In this document: piece after piece, positions 38,599 to 49,460 of the stretch
How the letters are laid out: each line of letters starts with the position of its first letter
Numbering within the stretch: the first letter of the stretch is position 1
Origin: Prunella strophiata
Taxonomy: Eukaryota > Chordata > Aves > Passeriformes > Prunellidae
Length of the DNA: 64,000 bases
Direction: 5' to 3'
Assembly (NCBI GenBank): GCA_036583965.1
Contig: JAZBQD010000018.1
Coordinates: 15,044,867 to 15,108,866 of the forward strand
Position numbers and translations under genes: made by a program
Notes under the pieces: generated by a model
What the model saw: the letters and a program-made list of their open reading frames with translations, nothing else
What the model was told of the DNA's origin: nothing
Databases searched by the model: none

Positions 38599-41136
38599 TT
38601 AGGCTTTTGATAATGAGGTCCTAGTATAAATTACTAGTGTCTGTCTGTACTCAGATAAATATTACAGTTAAAAGACATTTCTCATAATTTCTTCCTTGTT
38701 TTGTTTTGATTTGGTTTTTATTGTTGTTGTTTTTTTTTTTCTTTCCCCTCATGTAAATGTAGCAGTCAGGAATCAGGTTTTTCATCTATATTGGCCACGT
38801 GCCATTTAGTCCTACATCTGTTCTCTGACAGTAGCTAGTTTCAGATGCCTTGAAGGGGAGTATATAGCAATGTAAATTATTATTACTGTTATTGTATTTG
38901 CTACAGTACAGTATTACTACCAGATGCCTCTTGGGGGTTGCATCTCTCCTCATTTGGGATATGCATTATACTTTGAATCTTGTCAGCCATTTTTCAGTTT
39001 TGTCAAGGCTGTGTTGGAACCATCACTTAGAGTAGAGAAAATCATAATGTACTTCATCAGTTTGTTCCACTTTGGTTCCCATTCTATCAGCATCATTTCC
39101 CATTGAGCTTGGTTTTGCTCTTGAGTCAAAGGGCAGAGTTTTCTCATGATTCTCTGTTAGCTAGTCATAAGATCTGAATGATTTTGATCAGTTTAGTTTA
39201 TGGGAACATTGACTTCCATGTCACTGAAAGCTAAGCTGAGATGCTTGCTGAAATTTCTGATACAGTTTTAGAGTGGCTATTATGGTTAAGTTATTACAAT
39301 AACAGCCAGGGCTCTAGCCTGTTTCTTCATCCTTGAGGCTTGCTTTCCTTCTCCATGGAGCTGCTCTATTAATATCATACAATAGTTTGGTGAACAAGTT
39401 TGCTGTAGCACAGATTATTATAAGCATTTTCTTGGACCAAACTAGAACTAATAATATGTAACACATAAGTCAGTAAAGTCATTGTTTTGGAGAATGCCCT
39501 CTAAACAATTGGGAGTTTTGCCCTTCACCAATCAATATGCTGACATACTCATGTGGATGTTAATGTCTATCCTATAATTGCTTGGATTTATGTAGGTTTT
39601 CAGGAGACAAGTGATTTCGGTTTGATTTTTGACTCTCTCATAGAATATTCTTGAGTTTCACATTCTGGTTGATATTTAATTTCTTCTCATTGGAATGTAT
39701 GTATGAATATTTCCTAAACAGACAAGTGATCTGTGCAGCCTAATTACTTCCCACTTCCCAAACAATTTCAGATCTTTAGATGAAAGTCAGTATGAAAGCC
39801 AGTCTATGGATTTTTCACGTGATTTAGAATTAGTTATTCCAAATCTAGAATCTGTTGTTTTCATTGGGAAATGCTAGATGTAGACCCTGACACTATAATT
39901 TTCTCACATAACTTACTGCTTCTTTTTCTCCTTTGCCTTTTTAATATAGTTTCTGTTTTTTGCCTTCATCTTCAGTTTTGTACATAGACATTTATCCCCC
40001 CATGGCAATTTGCCAAACGTATTCTGCAGTCTCAGAACAGGATGATCACTTCATTTCTTCTATCAGTCCTTTTGAGACTATTCTGCAATACATGAGACTA
40101 AAAACTCCATCTTTGAGATGTAGTTACAAATAATCTTGTGAAAAAGTGTTCTGAGAATTCATCTTGAAGCTAAAAATACCTCAGTTGGGATGGAGTTTGG
40201 AAGCTCAGAACATTGTCTATTGCATGAATCTTCCTAATCAATACTCTCTTTATTTGCCAGAAGGTGCCCCTGTGTCTTTCACTCCTGTCCAGGAGTTTAT
40301 TCTCCTTCCATCAGGTCTGGCAGGTCGTGCTGCTGCCAGGGTGTCAGCTCATCCAGCATCACTCATTTCTCTGGGGGGAAAGACAGGATTTTTCCACTGG
40401 AGCAGCTCACTGAACTGATTCAGCCAGGCACCTCGGGATCTTTGCTTCCAAGTGGAACAGGAGAGAGGCAGAGAGCATTCAGCTCACGAGCTGGGGGTAG
40501 GGGGAGCAGGATTTCCCCTTTTGGCAGCCACCTGCAGCTAGACCAGATTATGTATAATGTCAAGCCACATTCTTAAACAACTCACAGTGTTTCTGATCTA
40601 GTGAGACCGGAGTGTTTGATGTGCTTAGTGGAGATTTGACTTTTCAAATAGGTCTGGCAGCAAGTACTAAAAAGCAGGTGTCCTCCAGATTGGTGTATGA
40701 CTTACATAGCCAAGAGAAGGCTTCACAGAAGGGCAGCTACTAGAAAAAAAACAATCATAAAACAAATAAGACACCATTAGTTTAAATGGGCAAAAGTCCA
40801 CAAAGGAAAGGACCTGGCAGCTGACACCAATATTATTACTGGCTGAAAAGAGATTCAAACTTCTTGGCAACAACAAATGCTACAGAATTGGATTTGAACA
40901 GGTGAAATTTATTATAACTTTTGGACACAAATAGTCACAGAAGATCAGTGTGGGTGTTCAAATAATGAGGACTATCTGCAGCAATAGGTAAAGAAGAGAA
41001 TCAGAGTATATAAAATTGTCATTGCAAGAAAGTACAGGGAAGAAGTGAGGTTTTCCTAAGAATATGAGTTACAGAAAAACAGTGGGAATTGAGTGCCTTC
41101 TTTTCTCTTCTGAAAAGCCTCCAGCCAAGCTCCCTT

Positions 41137-41169
41137 AAATGACACTACTGAGGAAATGTAGTGTCATTT
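41137..41169. repeat. Perfect 12-bp inverted repeat
   Basis: AAATGACACTAC at 41137-41148 pairs exactly with 41158-41169 across a 9-base loop. No T-run terminator or transposon end is seen beside it. Confidence 0.75.
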
Positions 41170-42100
41170 TCTCAGATCTTCTAAATGAAAACCTGTTCAA
41201 AGGACAGGAAAGTCACAGTATTTCAGGGCCTTCAGGAAGGTGGAGGAGGACAACTACCAAAGCAGTAAAGATTTTAAGGAAGAGAGAAATTGATGTTGTG
41301 CTCAATAAATATGAACCTTGCAGCATTGGTGGCAAACTGTCAGCTAAGACTTTAAAATGACATTTTTTCTTACTCTGTCTAAAAACTGAAGAAAACAATG
41401 GCATGGTTTTTAAGAGCAGGATTTCACCGATTTTTCTTTTTTCTTTTCCTATGCTTCAGAAAAATGTGTCAAGCATAAACTGTGGTTCTGCTCATCCTTT
41501 TGTTCAAAATGCAGTGCATCAATTCAGTTTCTACATACAGTATTGTATGCATTACACTTGATGTTTTATCAAATAATCTCTGTTCCCAATACCAACAAAA
41601 ATACTTGAAAATTATTGTGTTTGGTAATATAAATTCATATGTCTGATAGAGTAAGTTATTAGACTAAATATATTTCAGCTGGGCAGAATTTAGTTTCTGT
41701 TCTCAAGAAAATACGGTGTGCAGCTGTGCTTTAGTCTGCTTTCTATGTTGAAATGTGTACTGATACATATTCTTGTCTTGTTTTTGTTCTGCCCTAGGAC
41801 AGCACTGGGGATAAATTAACTCTATCTGAATGGACCATTTCCTATTAAAATACTTAAATAAACATAGGAGAAACTAGCATATATGCAGGCACCTACATAC
41901 TCATATTTACATAGGCTTAGTCACTCAGAGTTTGTAATTTTTTTTTCTTTTCCTTTTTGAGTGGAAGAAATATTATAATATATCATCTGCTTTTGAAATA
42001 GTGGTGTGGGTTTTTTTGGTTGTTTTTTTTTTTTTTTTCAGTTTGAGGGATTTAATTGTTCAGGGTTGGGAGGGTTGGATGTTTTTTTTTTACTGTGGGA

Positions 42101-42262
42101 TGCTCAAACACTGGCACAGATTGCCCAGTGAGGTTATGGAGTCTCTGCCCTTGGATATACTTAAAAACCCAACTAGACATGGTCCTGGGCAACCTGCTTT
42201 AGGTGATCCTGCTTGAGCAGGAAGCCCTCCGGAGATCCCTTCCAACCTCAGGAATTCTGTGG
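42101..42262 (+). mobile_element. CR1 LINE 3' terminus
   Basis: The sense-strand CR1 ending is clear from the blocks GGCACAGATTGCCCAGTGAG, GGAGTCTCTGCCCTTGGATA, AACTAGACATGGTCCTGGGC, AACCTGCTTTAGGTGATCCT, GGAGATCCCTTCCAACCTCAG and the terminal ATTCTGTGG. The octamer tail (ATTCTGTG) occurs once. It is flanked by T-rich runs on both sides, including T20 at 42282-42301. The left edge is approximate. Confidence 0.9.
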
Positions 42263-42301
42263 CTTTTAACTGGAGACTCACTTTTTTTTTTTTTTTTTTT
42301 T

Positions 42302-43859
42302 AGCTGGGTGTTTTTTCTAGCACAGAGAGAAAAATAAGTCAAGTAGGGAAGGGTTTTATAAAGGGGTTTAAAAACTGAGAAATGGCAGAAAGAAATGCAA
42401 GTGGTCAATGTGCATCCTACCAAGCTGATGGTTGATGGACTGAGGAGCAGTGAGAGTTTGAAAAGGCAAAAGCACATCTGGCAAATCTGGTCTTTCCAGA
42501 ATGCTGAAAAGGTATAAAAGCTCTTCATAATGAAGAAAGTATGAAGCAGCAATATTTTTGGTTAGCTTTTTATTTAGCTTTCTCTGTGTTTTTAGATTTT
42601 TCAAGGGCATTTCTTTCAACAACATCTGGTTTTCTCAGTTTTACCAAAGAGTGAGTCTTGTTTTTCTGAAAAGCTGGAAATGCTACTTACTGTACATGGA
42701 TTACTGATCTTTCCAAAGCTGCTCACAGCTGACACACACAGATCTGTCGAGTGAGTCATAAAGCCCAGTCCAGCTGTATCTTTTGCTTGTTCCTAGTTGA
42801 GATTTAGTGGGTACTTGCTTTGTAGACTTTGAAAGCTGGCCAGGAGCTTTGACAAAAAACAACCTGAATGTTGCTGCTAAAAAAAAAAAAACCCAAAAAA
42901 GCAACATTTGAAAGTTGCTTCTTCATAATGTAAACTGTATTTTCTGCTGCAAGCAGGTGAAATTATGTTGTCAGGAAAGCCCTTCCACTAATATATGGTG
43001 AGATTTGTGATGAATAGAAGATTGTCTTTTGAAATGGCATTGCATTGGCATGACAAAGCCTTTAATTTTTTTATTCTTTACAATGAGTAGAATTTGCATG
43101 GGAGGAAGACTTATAATCTCCCTTAAGGAATCTGTGGGTCATGCTAGATTGAGTAATATCAGACAACCTGTCTCCTCTTTCTCCTTTTCATGTCTGTAAC
43201 TGTGCTGCCATGGATTTTTAGTTGGAAGCCTCTTTAAAAATGAGTGTTTTCTTCCGTGGTAGAGTAGGAAGTTGGGTAAGTCAGTTAAAGAACAGTTCAT
43301 ATACCTGCCAGGGGTATGAATTTCTTCTCTCAGTATATTTTGTTTCTTTAGAGCAACTGGATGGACTCTGTATTGCTTGCCAGTGGAGAGGAACTTAGTC
43401 TCTATATAAGCTTCCTAATGCTAACAGTCTTTTTGAAAGGCTACAGTTCAGATGTTGTCAGTTTTGAAACTTTTTATTTTATGCTTTTATCATTCACTGT
43501 ATTTTTCTCTCTTGTTTGAGCTCCAAATTTACTTGTAAGCATTTTACACCTTGGAAAAATTATTAAAGATTAAAAGGTAAATGCTTAGAATTAGGAACTC
43601 CATTCTGCAGTTGGCAGAGCTTTGTTCCTTTGAACTATTAAATTATAATAGGTCTGAATCTTTCCTAGAGAAGTAATCTCTGTTTTTAAAATGTTGGGAA
43701 TCTACTGCTTTTTAAAAAAAAATCCCTAAACAAGCAAAGTTCATAACACTAGTTGATCTCAATGGGAATTATGCAACAGACAAAATTTTAGATAGTAGAT
43801 ATTTTAGATATTATGCTTCTGGTACACCAGTGCACTGAAAATCTTTGTCGTTCTTTGAA
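42302..43859. other. Non-coding, no feature recognised
   Basis: AT-rich sequence with an A12 run near 42880. No reading frame resembles a protein. The rightmost few hundred bases may hold the decayed 3' continuation of the L1-like relic that follows, but I could not recognise it. Confidence 0.4.
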
Positions 43860-44525
43860 AATGCTGTTTAGTAACTGTCTGGATGTCACCTACACATACC
43901 AGTAGTTTCTGGATGCCAAAAACTTTTTCAGAATAAGAATGCAGGAGATGGCCAGAGGTTCAAGGTCAAGTGCAAAGTAGGACAGGAGAGGGAGGACATC
44001 ATTTTCAAGTGCCTCTTGGTAAAATAACCAGAGAAGACAGTAAGCCATTCATAAGGATTAAGGCTAATGGGTGAAAGTAAATTGTTTTAATTAGGTTTCT
44101 GAGTTTTAATCCAAAACAAAACTTGCAAGAGGCATATTGTAGATATCAGCATTTGATCCTACCCTATTAAATACATTTTCAGCATCTCAAGAAAAAGCAG
44201 CTATGGGATCGTCATCATCTCTCACCTCTCATAATATCTGTAGCACTCTTCTTAAATTATCAGCTGCCTCCCTGCCTGGCATGAAACTGCCTTGATCTTG
44301 ATTTACAATGGTGGTAATGCTTTTGTTTAGTCTCGTGGTTAGCCGATTTAGTAAATATTTTTAAGACTACATTTAACAAAGATACAGAATGATAGTCCTT
44401 ACATTTACTGAGACTCAGGTTTCAGAGTGCACAGATTCTCCTTCACTTTTCATTGATAATGGTATTGCACCTTTACCTGGTTGTGTGCAAGGCATTTTGG
44501 AGGCACTGTTTTAGGTTAATGTAGG
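43860..44525 (-). mobile_element. Decayed L1-clade LINE reverse transcriptase fragment
   Basis: Translation of the minus strand gives reverse-transcriptase blocks in the right order with frameshifts and stops between them. YHSVSLLNVVLKIF (44394-44353) matches the YRPISLLNVDxKI block. LNRLTTRLNK then QDQGSFMPGREAADN (within 44351-44229) match the ANRL...DQxGFxPGR block. DAENVFNRV (44186-44160) is motif A with its aspartate kept. LPRGT (44022-44008) and FALDLEPLAIS (43976-43944) follow the RGTRQGCPLSPLLFALxxEPLA pattern. GIQKLLVCVGD (43917 downward) aligns with the YADD box, now degraded. CR1 has different sequences at these blocks, so this is the L1 group (L1 or Tx1). It is a long-dead fragment with no intact frame. 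The outer edges are uncertain. Confidence 0.82.
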
Positions 44526-45194
44526 GTTTCTGACATATATCCCTTGCTGTCACTCACTCTGATCAGTCCAATTGCCATGACTCCAATAACTGTGCCATTT
44601 AATTCGAATATATACAAGTACAGTTGCATATTCCTCTCAATTTGCACACATATGGCAGCAGATAGCAGTACCCTATAGAGCTTAGAGAGAGGCAGGGAAC
44701 AGCCATAAAATTTGGAAGAGTAGGCAAGAGAAACATGTAATTCTTTAAGCACTTTCTATAGTGGTCCTAAATATGTTATAGGCAAAGAACAGAAGTTATC
44801 TTTCCCTTCTGGTATTGCCAAGGAACTTTTCATGAGCCTAAAAAAACATGTGAATGATGTGGACAGGGCCGTGAATTTACCACTTTTCCATACCAGGGGT
44901 TGTCCAATAGCTGAAAAGCAACCAAAACTTTCCTCAAGTGTGCAGTCTTTGGGACTCTTGGAAAAAAACCAAGGATGTATTTATCTGCTTGTCTTCTCTT
45001 CCTGTATGTCATTATTCAATGGCACTTGGATTAGTTTTGTTTGCAATCAGTTCTGCCACATTTAGACCAACACCAAATGTGCATGTCCTCAAGTATGATA
45101 AAAATTCAGCTGAAGAAACTTAAATTGAGCTGGTGAAAGTTCTGAAGATTTTCAGTAACAATTTTTAATGGAAGAACCATTGCTTCTTGTAGGT
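44526..45194. other. Non-coding gap between L1-like relic and LTR
   Basis: No gene or confident repeat is seen. The upstream part of the LINE could extend to about 44750 on the minus strand, where a 79-codon open frame exists, but I could not align it with the expected endonuclease-RT linker. Confidence 0.4.
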
Positions 45195-45199
45195 CAAGT
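45195..45199. repeat. Left target-site duplication CAAGT
   Basis: It directly precedes the TG start of the LTR. It matches CAAGC after the CA end except for the last base, a T-to-C transition. Confidence 0.5.
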
Positions 45200-45399
45200 T
45201 GTCTTGGTTTGAAAGACGCGTGTCTGCTAAGGAAGACAGGAATAGAAAATGTGAACCCTCTCTGATCGAATTGTTATAATTTTGGAATTAAGGGGCTCTC
45301 AGGCAAAGATATGAGGATAGGAATAACAGTTCTTCAGTAGTGTGTCTAATAAAGCAAACAAGCAAACAACAACTACGGCGTTGACACCAAATAGAGCCC

Positions 45400-45700
45400 A
45401 GGGACAGGGCGCTTCTCGCCTGCGGCGCTGTCCCTCGGCTGCAGTTCCGGGCACGGCCGGCAGGGGCGCTGCTGGCTCCCGGCGGGCAGGGCGGGCGCTG
45501 GAGAAGTCACCATGCCCCGCGCCGCCAGGGGCGCTGTGCGCGGAATGGGCTGGGCCGGGGCGAGGGATGGCAGGGACTTACCCCCCCGTCCTGCCCCCAG
45601 ACTGAATGCCAGCGCGCTGAGGTCTAGCCGGGCGGGGAAGGGGGAAGTGCTGAAGGCGGAAAGGACCAGGCTCCACAGGGAAGGGCACTCGGTCCCGGCA
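45400..45700. promoter_or_regulatory. CpG-rich, Sp1-motif-containing block within the LTR
   Basis: This stretch is dense in CG dinucleotides (for example GCGGCGCTG, CACGGCCGGC, CCCCGCGCCGCC), in sharp contrast to the AT-rich, CpG-poor surroundings. It holds GGGCGGG at 45489-45495 and GGGCGGGG at 45630-45637, classic Sp1-type GC boxes. It could be the U3 promoter of the LTR. CpG retention suggests a recent insertion or protection from methylation. Reading frames here are artefacts of high GC. Confidence 0.45.
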
Positions 45701-46438
45701 TCCGCAGATGGGAAGAGCTTTCTTTAGTGGTGGGTGTTGATGAGGTCCCAGTTCAGTGCTGCTCTCGCAAGCAGAGGCTCACCCACAGCGATTCCAAGCA
45801 GCAGCTCCGACCATCCTCCGAAGACGAGAGAGAGCAAGATTCAGTTCCTCGCAGTAATCTCTGCCCCTCGGAGAAAAACCCTCAGAAAACAGAAATGCAA
45901 CCAGATGCCCTCCTCCCCTGAGCTTGATCACTTCTTTTGTTTCCTAGTACCCAGATGGCAGAGAGGCTTCACTTCCCAAACCCCGGGGCAGCCGGTCCCG
46001 GTGCCCCAGCAGGACTCTGAGGAGCACAAGCTGCGCTGGCAGGGTGTCTCAGCATGCAGGGGCTGCGGGCCTACAGTGCAGCGAGAGCTCGGAGCAGTGC
46101 TGAAAAGGCAGCGGGGGTGGGACAGAGGAGCCAGGCTCCCAGCAGGGCAGAGAGGGGCCAGCTCAGGGTCCCGGGCATCCGAGCAGATGGGAAGAGCTCT
46201 CTTTTAGTGGTGGGTGTTGATGAGGTCCCAGTTCAGTGGCTGCTCTCGCAAGCAGAGGCTCACCCCACAGCGAATTCCCAAGCAGCAGCTCCAACCATCC
46301 TCCGAAGACGAGAGAGAGCAAGAGTCAGTTCTCACAGTATCTCTGCCCCTCGGAGAAAAACCCTCAGAAAACAGAAATGCAACCAGATGCCCTCCTCCCC
46401 TGAGCTTGATCACTTCTTTTGTTTTCCTAAGTACCCAG
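45691..46438. repeat. Internal direct duplication of about 480 bp in the LTR
   Basis: 45691-45954 and 46167-46438 are two copies of the same about 265-270-bp segment. They include about 80 identical bases from TCTGCCCCTCGG to CACTTCTTTT. Relative to the right copy, the left copy has about eight one- or two-base losses, nearly all in short homopolymers (GGG to GG, CCCC to CCC, TTTT to TTT), and only two gains. The sequences just upstream of each copy are alignable only weakly. The copies are separated by a GC-rich spacer. Confidence 0.85.
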
Positions 46439-46519
46439 TTTTTAATGTTTCCCAGCAACTTATGGGAAAAAATTATGTAAGTAAAAGGGAACACAAGGAA
46501 AGAAACCTAACCCCCAACA

Positions 46520-46524
46520 CAAGC
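46520..46524. repeat. Right target-site duplication CAAGC
   Basis: It directly follows the CA end of the LTR and matches the left flank in four of five bases. Confidence 0.5.
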
Positions 46525-47856
46525 GGATGCAAAAAGTGATGGTCAGACTTGTTTGAACTCTACATTAATGAATTCCAGTTTTTAACTGTCCTGAAAAGTT
46601 CTGTGATATTTTGTTGTGTAATCAATAGCCAATGCATTTGAAATGGTTATATAATTTAGCAGCATTTTACAGCTTAAGGCCTTTAATGGAACTCAGTCAC
46701 TTGTAATGCATCTCACTGTCTGGGTGGGACATACAGGAACTAAGTGTTCATCCACTGAACAAGAGAAACATTAAATGCTTTTTTAAGTTTGGAGAGACAT
46801 TAATAAAAATTGTGGCTGTAGTCCTTTAATCTTTAACAAGACTATATTTTGAAATTAGGATACCCTGGAATAGGGTGATTTAAAGTGTAGCAAACACATT
46901 CTTACTTAAAGTACCCCTCACGACTTATCCCTAGGGACGATCCTGCAGCTACTGGTTTTGAAAGAGTTAAACCCTTTACCTCTGAGAAAACATTCGCTTT
47001 TAGAGTAATTCCTTATCTTTCAGCAGTATTCAGGGAGACTGAGTGAGAGAATGTACTATAATATTGAATAAGAAGGAGCTAAAGGAAAGCTTCCTTCATT
47101 TTCTTGCTTTCCTTGCCAGCCTGCACTGCAGCTCCAACCTTCTTTTCCCTGGCAGGAAGGAGAAAAGAAGAAAAAAAGCAGTGGATTCCTCAGCATAACT
47201 TCCTCTGTTCCTTGAAGTTTAGCCACTGGTCTAATCTCTGAAAGTTTTTCCTGGCTTGCATTGACTTGCTGCTCAGACAATGAGCACTTTTTTAACCTGT
47301 CAGGAGCTGAATTGCCTGGCCTGCCATGGGGCTGACAGTGTGCCGCTGTTTCTGAGACCACTCTGTTCCTGAGATGCAGCGCTGACACAAATCTGTACAA
47401 GGGCTGATTTTGTGAGTGCCCCAATGGAATCCCCTTCAACCGCTGTCTAGTTAGTAAGGTTCAGTGAATACTCAAGGGGAGACTCCTTGGCAATGGATTT
47501 TGCCTTTTGCAGGAATTCTGAGTTGGAATTTTTAGCATAGGATGGCTCTGTTGGGCTGTGTGCTCTTTTTTAAAAAAATCACTCAGCTTGCAGTTAAAAG
47601 TTCTGTTTATGTTTCTGCAGTGTTTAAAGTTGTTCCTTATCTGTTGCCTATGCTCTTTATCATCCATAGGTCTGAGGGAGATGGAAAAGACCTGCTGGGT
47701 TTCAGGGAGGGAGGCAGTCAAGCCAGAAGCAGAGACAAAGGTAGACTTGGTCCTCAGGAACAAATGACACACTAAAGAATGACATTTCCTTGTTATAAGG
47801 CTTTCCCACAATAAATGTGCCCCCTACTGCAGTATTTTCAACCATAAATACATGCA

Positions 47857-47907
47857 AATATATATATATATATATACACACACACCCCCTGCATATGTGT
47901 GTGTGTA
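47857..47907. repeat. (TA)n(CA)n microsatellite forming a hairpin
   Basis: A TA run passes into ACACACACAC. After an 11-base spacer comes GTGTGTGTGTA, giving an 11-bp perfect stem (47875-47885 with 47897-47907). It is likely polymorphic in length. Confidence 0.8.
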
Positions 47908-48824
47908 AATACAGGCTCCATGACTGCTGAAAGTCTGAAACCTGAAGGACTGAAGCTGTATTGATGTGGTTTCAGAGGTTGAATGTCACCCACCTGTACC
48001 TGCACTCAGGAGATTTCACACTGCCACACCAAAACACACATAATTCACTGCTGCATTTGACAGCTGTCATCACACCCAGAGCACACCCAGGCTGCCCCAA
48101 GCAGTGTCACACAGGGGCTGCCCCTGCACCAGGCAGTGAGAGGAATGTCCTAAAGTGACCTGCATGATAATTCTGTGCATTATTTGCTTTGCATTAAGCT
48201 TGGTGGCTCCAATTAGCATCTGGATCTCGTTGTGTTTAGCGTTTTTTCCAAACACACAGGCAAATCCATGCTCTGAAAATTTTATCTAGCGGTATTTGGG
48301 TTTTCTTCTCATGTTTATATGTACTTTTTGGGGGGCTTGTAGGGGGCTTTTCAGCTCTTATTTGGTCTGTCAGGAACAATATTTTGTCATATCTATAGTA
48401 GGACTGAAAAGATCACTTTTCCAAAAGGTGGGGCTGTTTAGATATTTTCCTCACATTTACTGTTTGATTTCCTATTTCCCTGCTAACTAGTGGTTTCTTT
48501 ATATGCCGTGCTGTAAAGGAAGGCTGGGCTTCTAAGTCTATTTTAACTTTTATCCTTGATAGCTTTCATTTCCTAATACATGGTAACTTGCAGGATTGGG
48601 ACTGTGCTGTAGAATTTACACAAAAAGCTCTATGAGATTTGCTGGGCACAATTGTGAAAACTGTTCAGTATATCCTGTTTTCTAAATGTCAGCTTTTTTT
48701 TCTTTTTTTTCTCTTTCATAGTGGGTGGGCTGACTAAACAGAGACTTTTTTACATGGTACTTTGCTGTTTTCTAAACAGAGCAGCTATGTATGCTATCTA
48801 GTTTATATACAGCTTCTTTTTTTT

Positions 48825-48826
<2 letters not shown>

Positions 48827-48861
<35 letters not shown>
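48827..48861 (+). repeat. T35 homopolymer
   Basis: Thirty-five T bases lie after TTTTCC. It is the longest homopolymer in the window and its length is likely unreliable. Confidence 0.9.
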
Positions 48862-48864
<3 letters not shown>

Positions 48865-49089
48865 CAGGGTACCCTTATAAATATGTTGGATTTAAAAGAA
48901 GCTAGTCCTACAGAAAGTGCTTTGTTTCTTGTATCTAAAACTTCTCTTGATTTTTTTTTTCCTTCGTATTTTATTCGTTGCTTTGCTGTGTGCTACTTTC
49001 TGTGTGTTTTGAAATAATTATGCATAGGTCCTACAATACAATAAGGCCAATGTTTGCAAGAGTTTTTGTTCTGACATATAGCATGGAAT

Positions 49090-49460
49090 GGAGCTAATCA
49101 AAACCTAAGCATGGCCTTTGCACTCACTGCAGCTTCTAAAATACATAATCAACATTATTTTGGGCCTTATGACAGCGTTTGGCTTTAAAGCATTAAAAAA
49201 GACCATTCCCAAATTAGGAAAATTAAAACAAAGAGCTATTCTAAAATAAATAATTAGTATTCTTAAAATACATCAGCACAGAAAAGCATCTTGGATAACT
49301 CTGCCACTTTTGGGCTTGCTGGAGAGTCAAAGGAAGGCACGCTTTTGCTGCAGTTAATGCCTCTAAAGGGACCACATACAAAATGATTATCCTAAATAAG
49401 CTGCATAGCTGCTGCCTGGATAATCCTGCAGGCAGAGTATCAGATCAAGTTTGAGGTACT
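49090..49460. promoter_or_regulatory. Candidate conserved non-coding element
   Basis: The block has the composition typical of developmental enhancers. It is AT-rich yet word-diverse and nearly free of simple runs. Dense homeodomain and related cores include GAGCTAATCAAAACC, CATAATCAACATTATTTTGG, AAATAATTAGTATTC, GCAGTTAATGCC, ATGATTATCC and GGATAATCC. There are no repeats and no coding frame. Among the candidates in this window it looks the strongest, but conservation itself cannot be seen from one sequence. Confidence 0.3.

Larger units (their letters stand above)
32483..42100. other. Unique AT-rich non-coding DNA with long T runs
   Basis: No gene is recognised. It holds a 19-bp repeat with 27-bp period (33133-33178), T30 at 34177-34206, a small GC-rich patch at 34500-34555, T28 at 37862-37889, the duplication at 38524-38598 and a hairpin at 41137-41169. 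The 160-codon frame at 37572-38054 crosses the T28 run and encodes a phenylalanine string, so it is not a gene. Confidence 0.5.
45200..46519. mobile_element. LTR of an endogenous retrovirus, probably a solo LTR
   Basis: The element begins TGTCTTGGTTTGAAAGAC and ends ACCCCCAACA, so it has the retroviral TG...CA termini. The five bases before it (CAAGT, 45195-45199) and after it (CAAGC, 46520-46524) agree at four of five positions, as expected for an aged target-site duplication. Five-base duplications suit ERVL/ERV3-like or some other avian ERV groups. The opening block with GTGTCTGCTAAGGA and GGGGCTCTCAGGCAAAGATATG is one I recall as frequent in passerine genomes. No gag, pol or env similarity is seen next to it, hence the solo LTR reading. 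The length (1320 bp) is inflated by an internal duplication. Transcription strand is unresolved. Confidence 0.65.
46525..49089. other. Unique non-coding DNA
   Basis: No gene is recognised. It contains a (TA)n/(CA)n microsatellite at about 47857-47885 and the T35 run at 48827-48861. The rest looks unique. Confidence 0.5.

Noticed and set aside
45342..46539. Several overlapping open frames of 64-161 codons
   Set aside because: They lie within the GC-rich LTR and its internal duplication. They repeat the same peptide stretches in different frames, as expected from low stop-codon density and not from coding.
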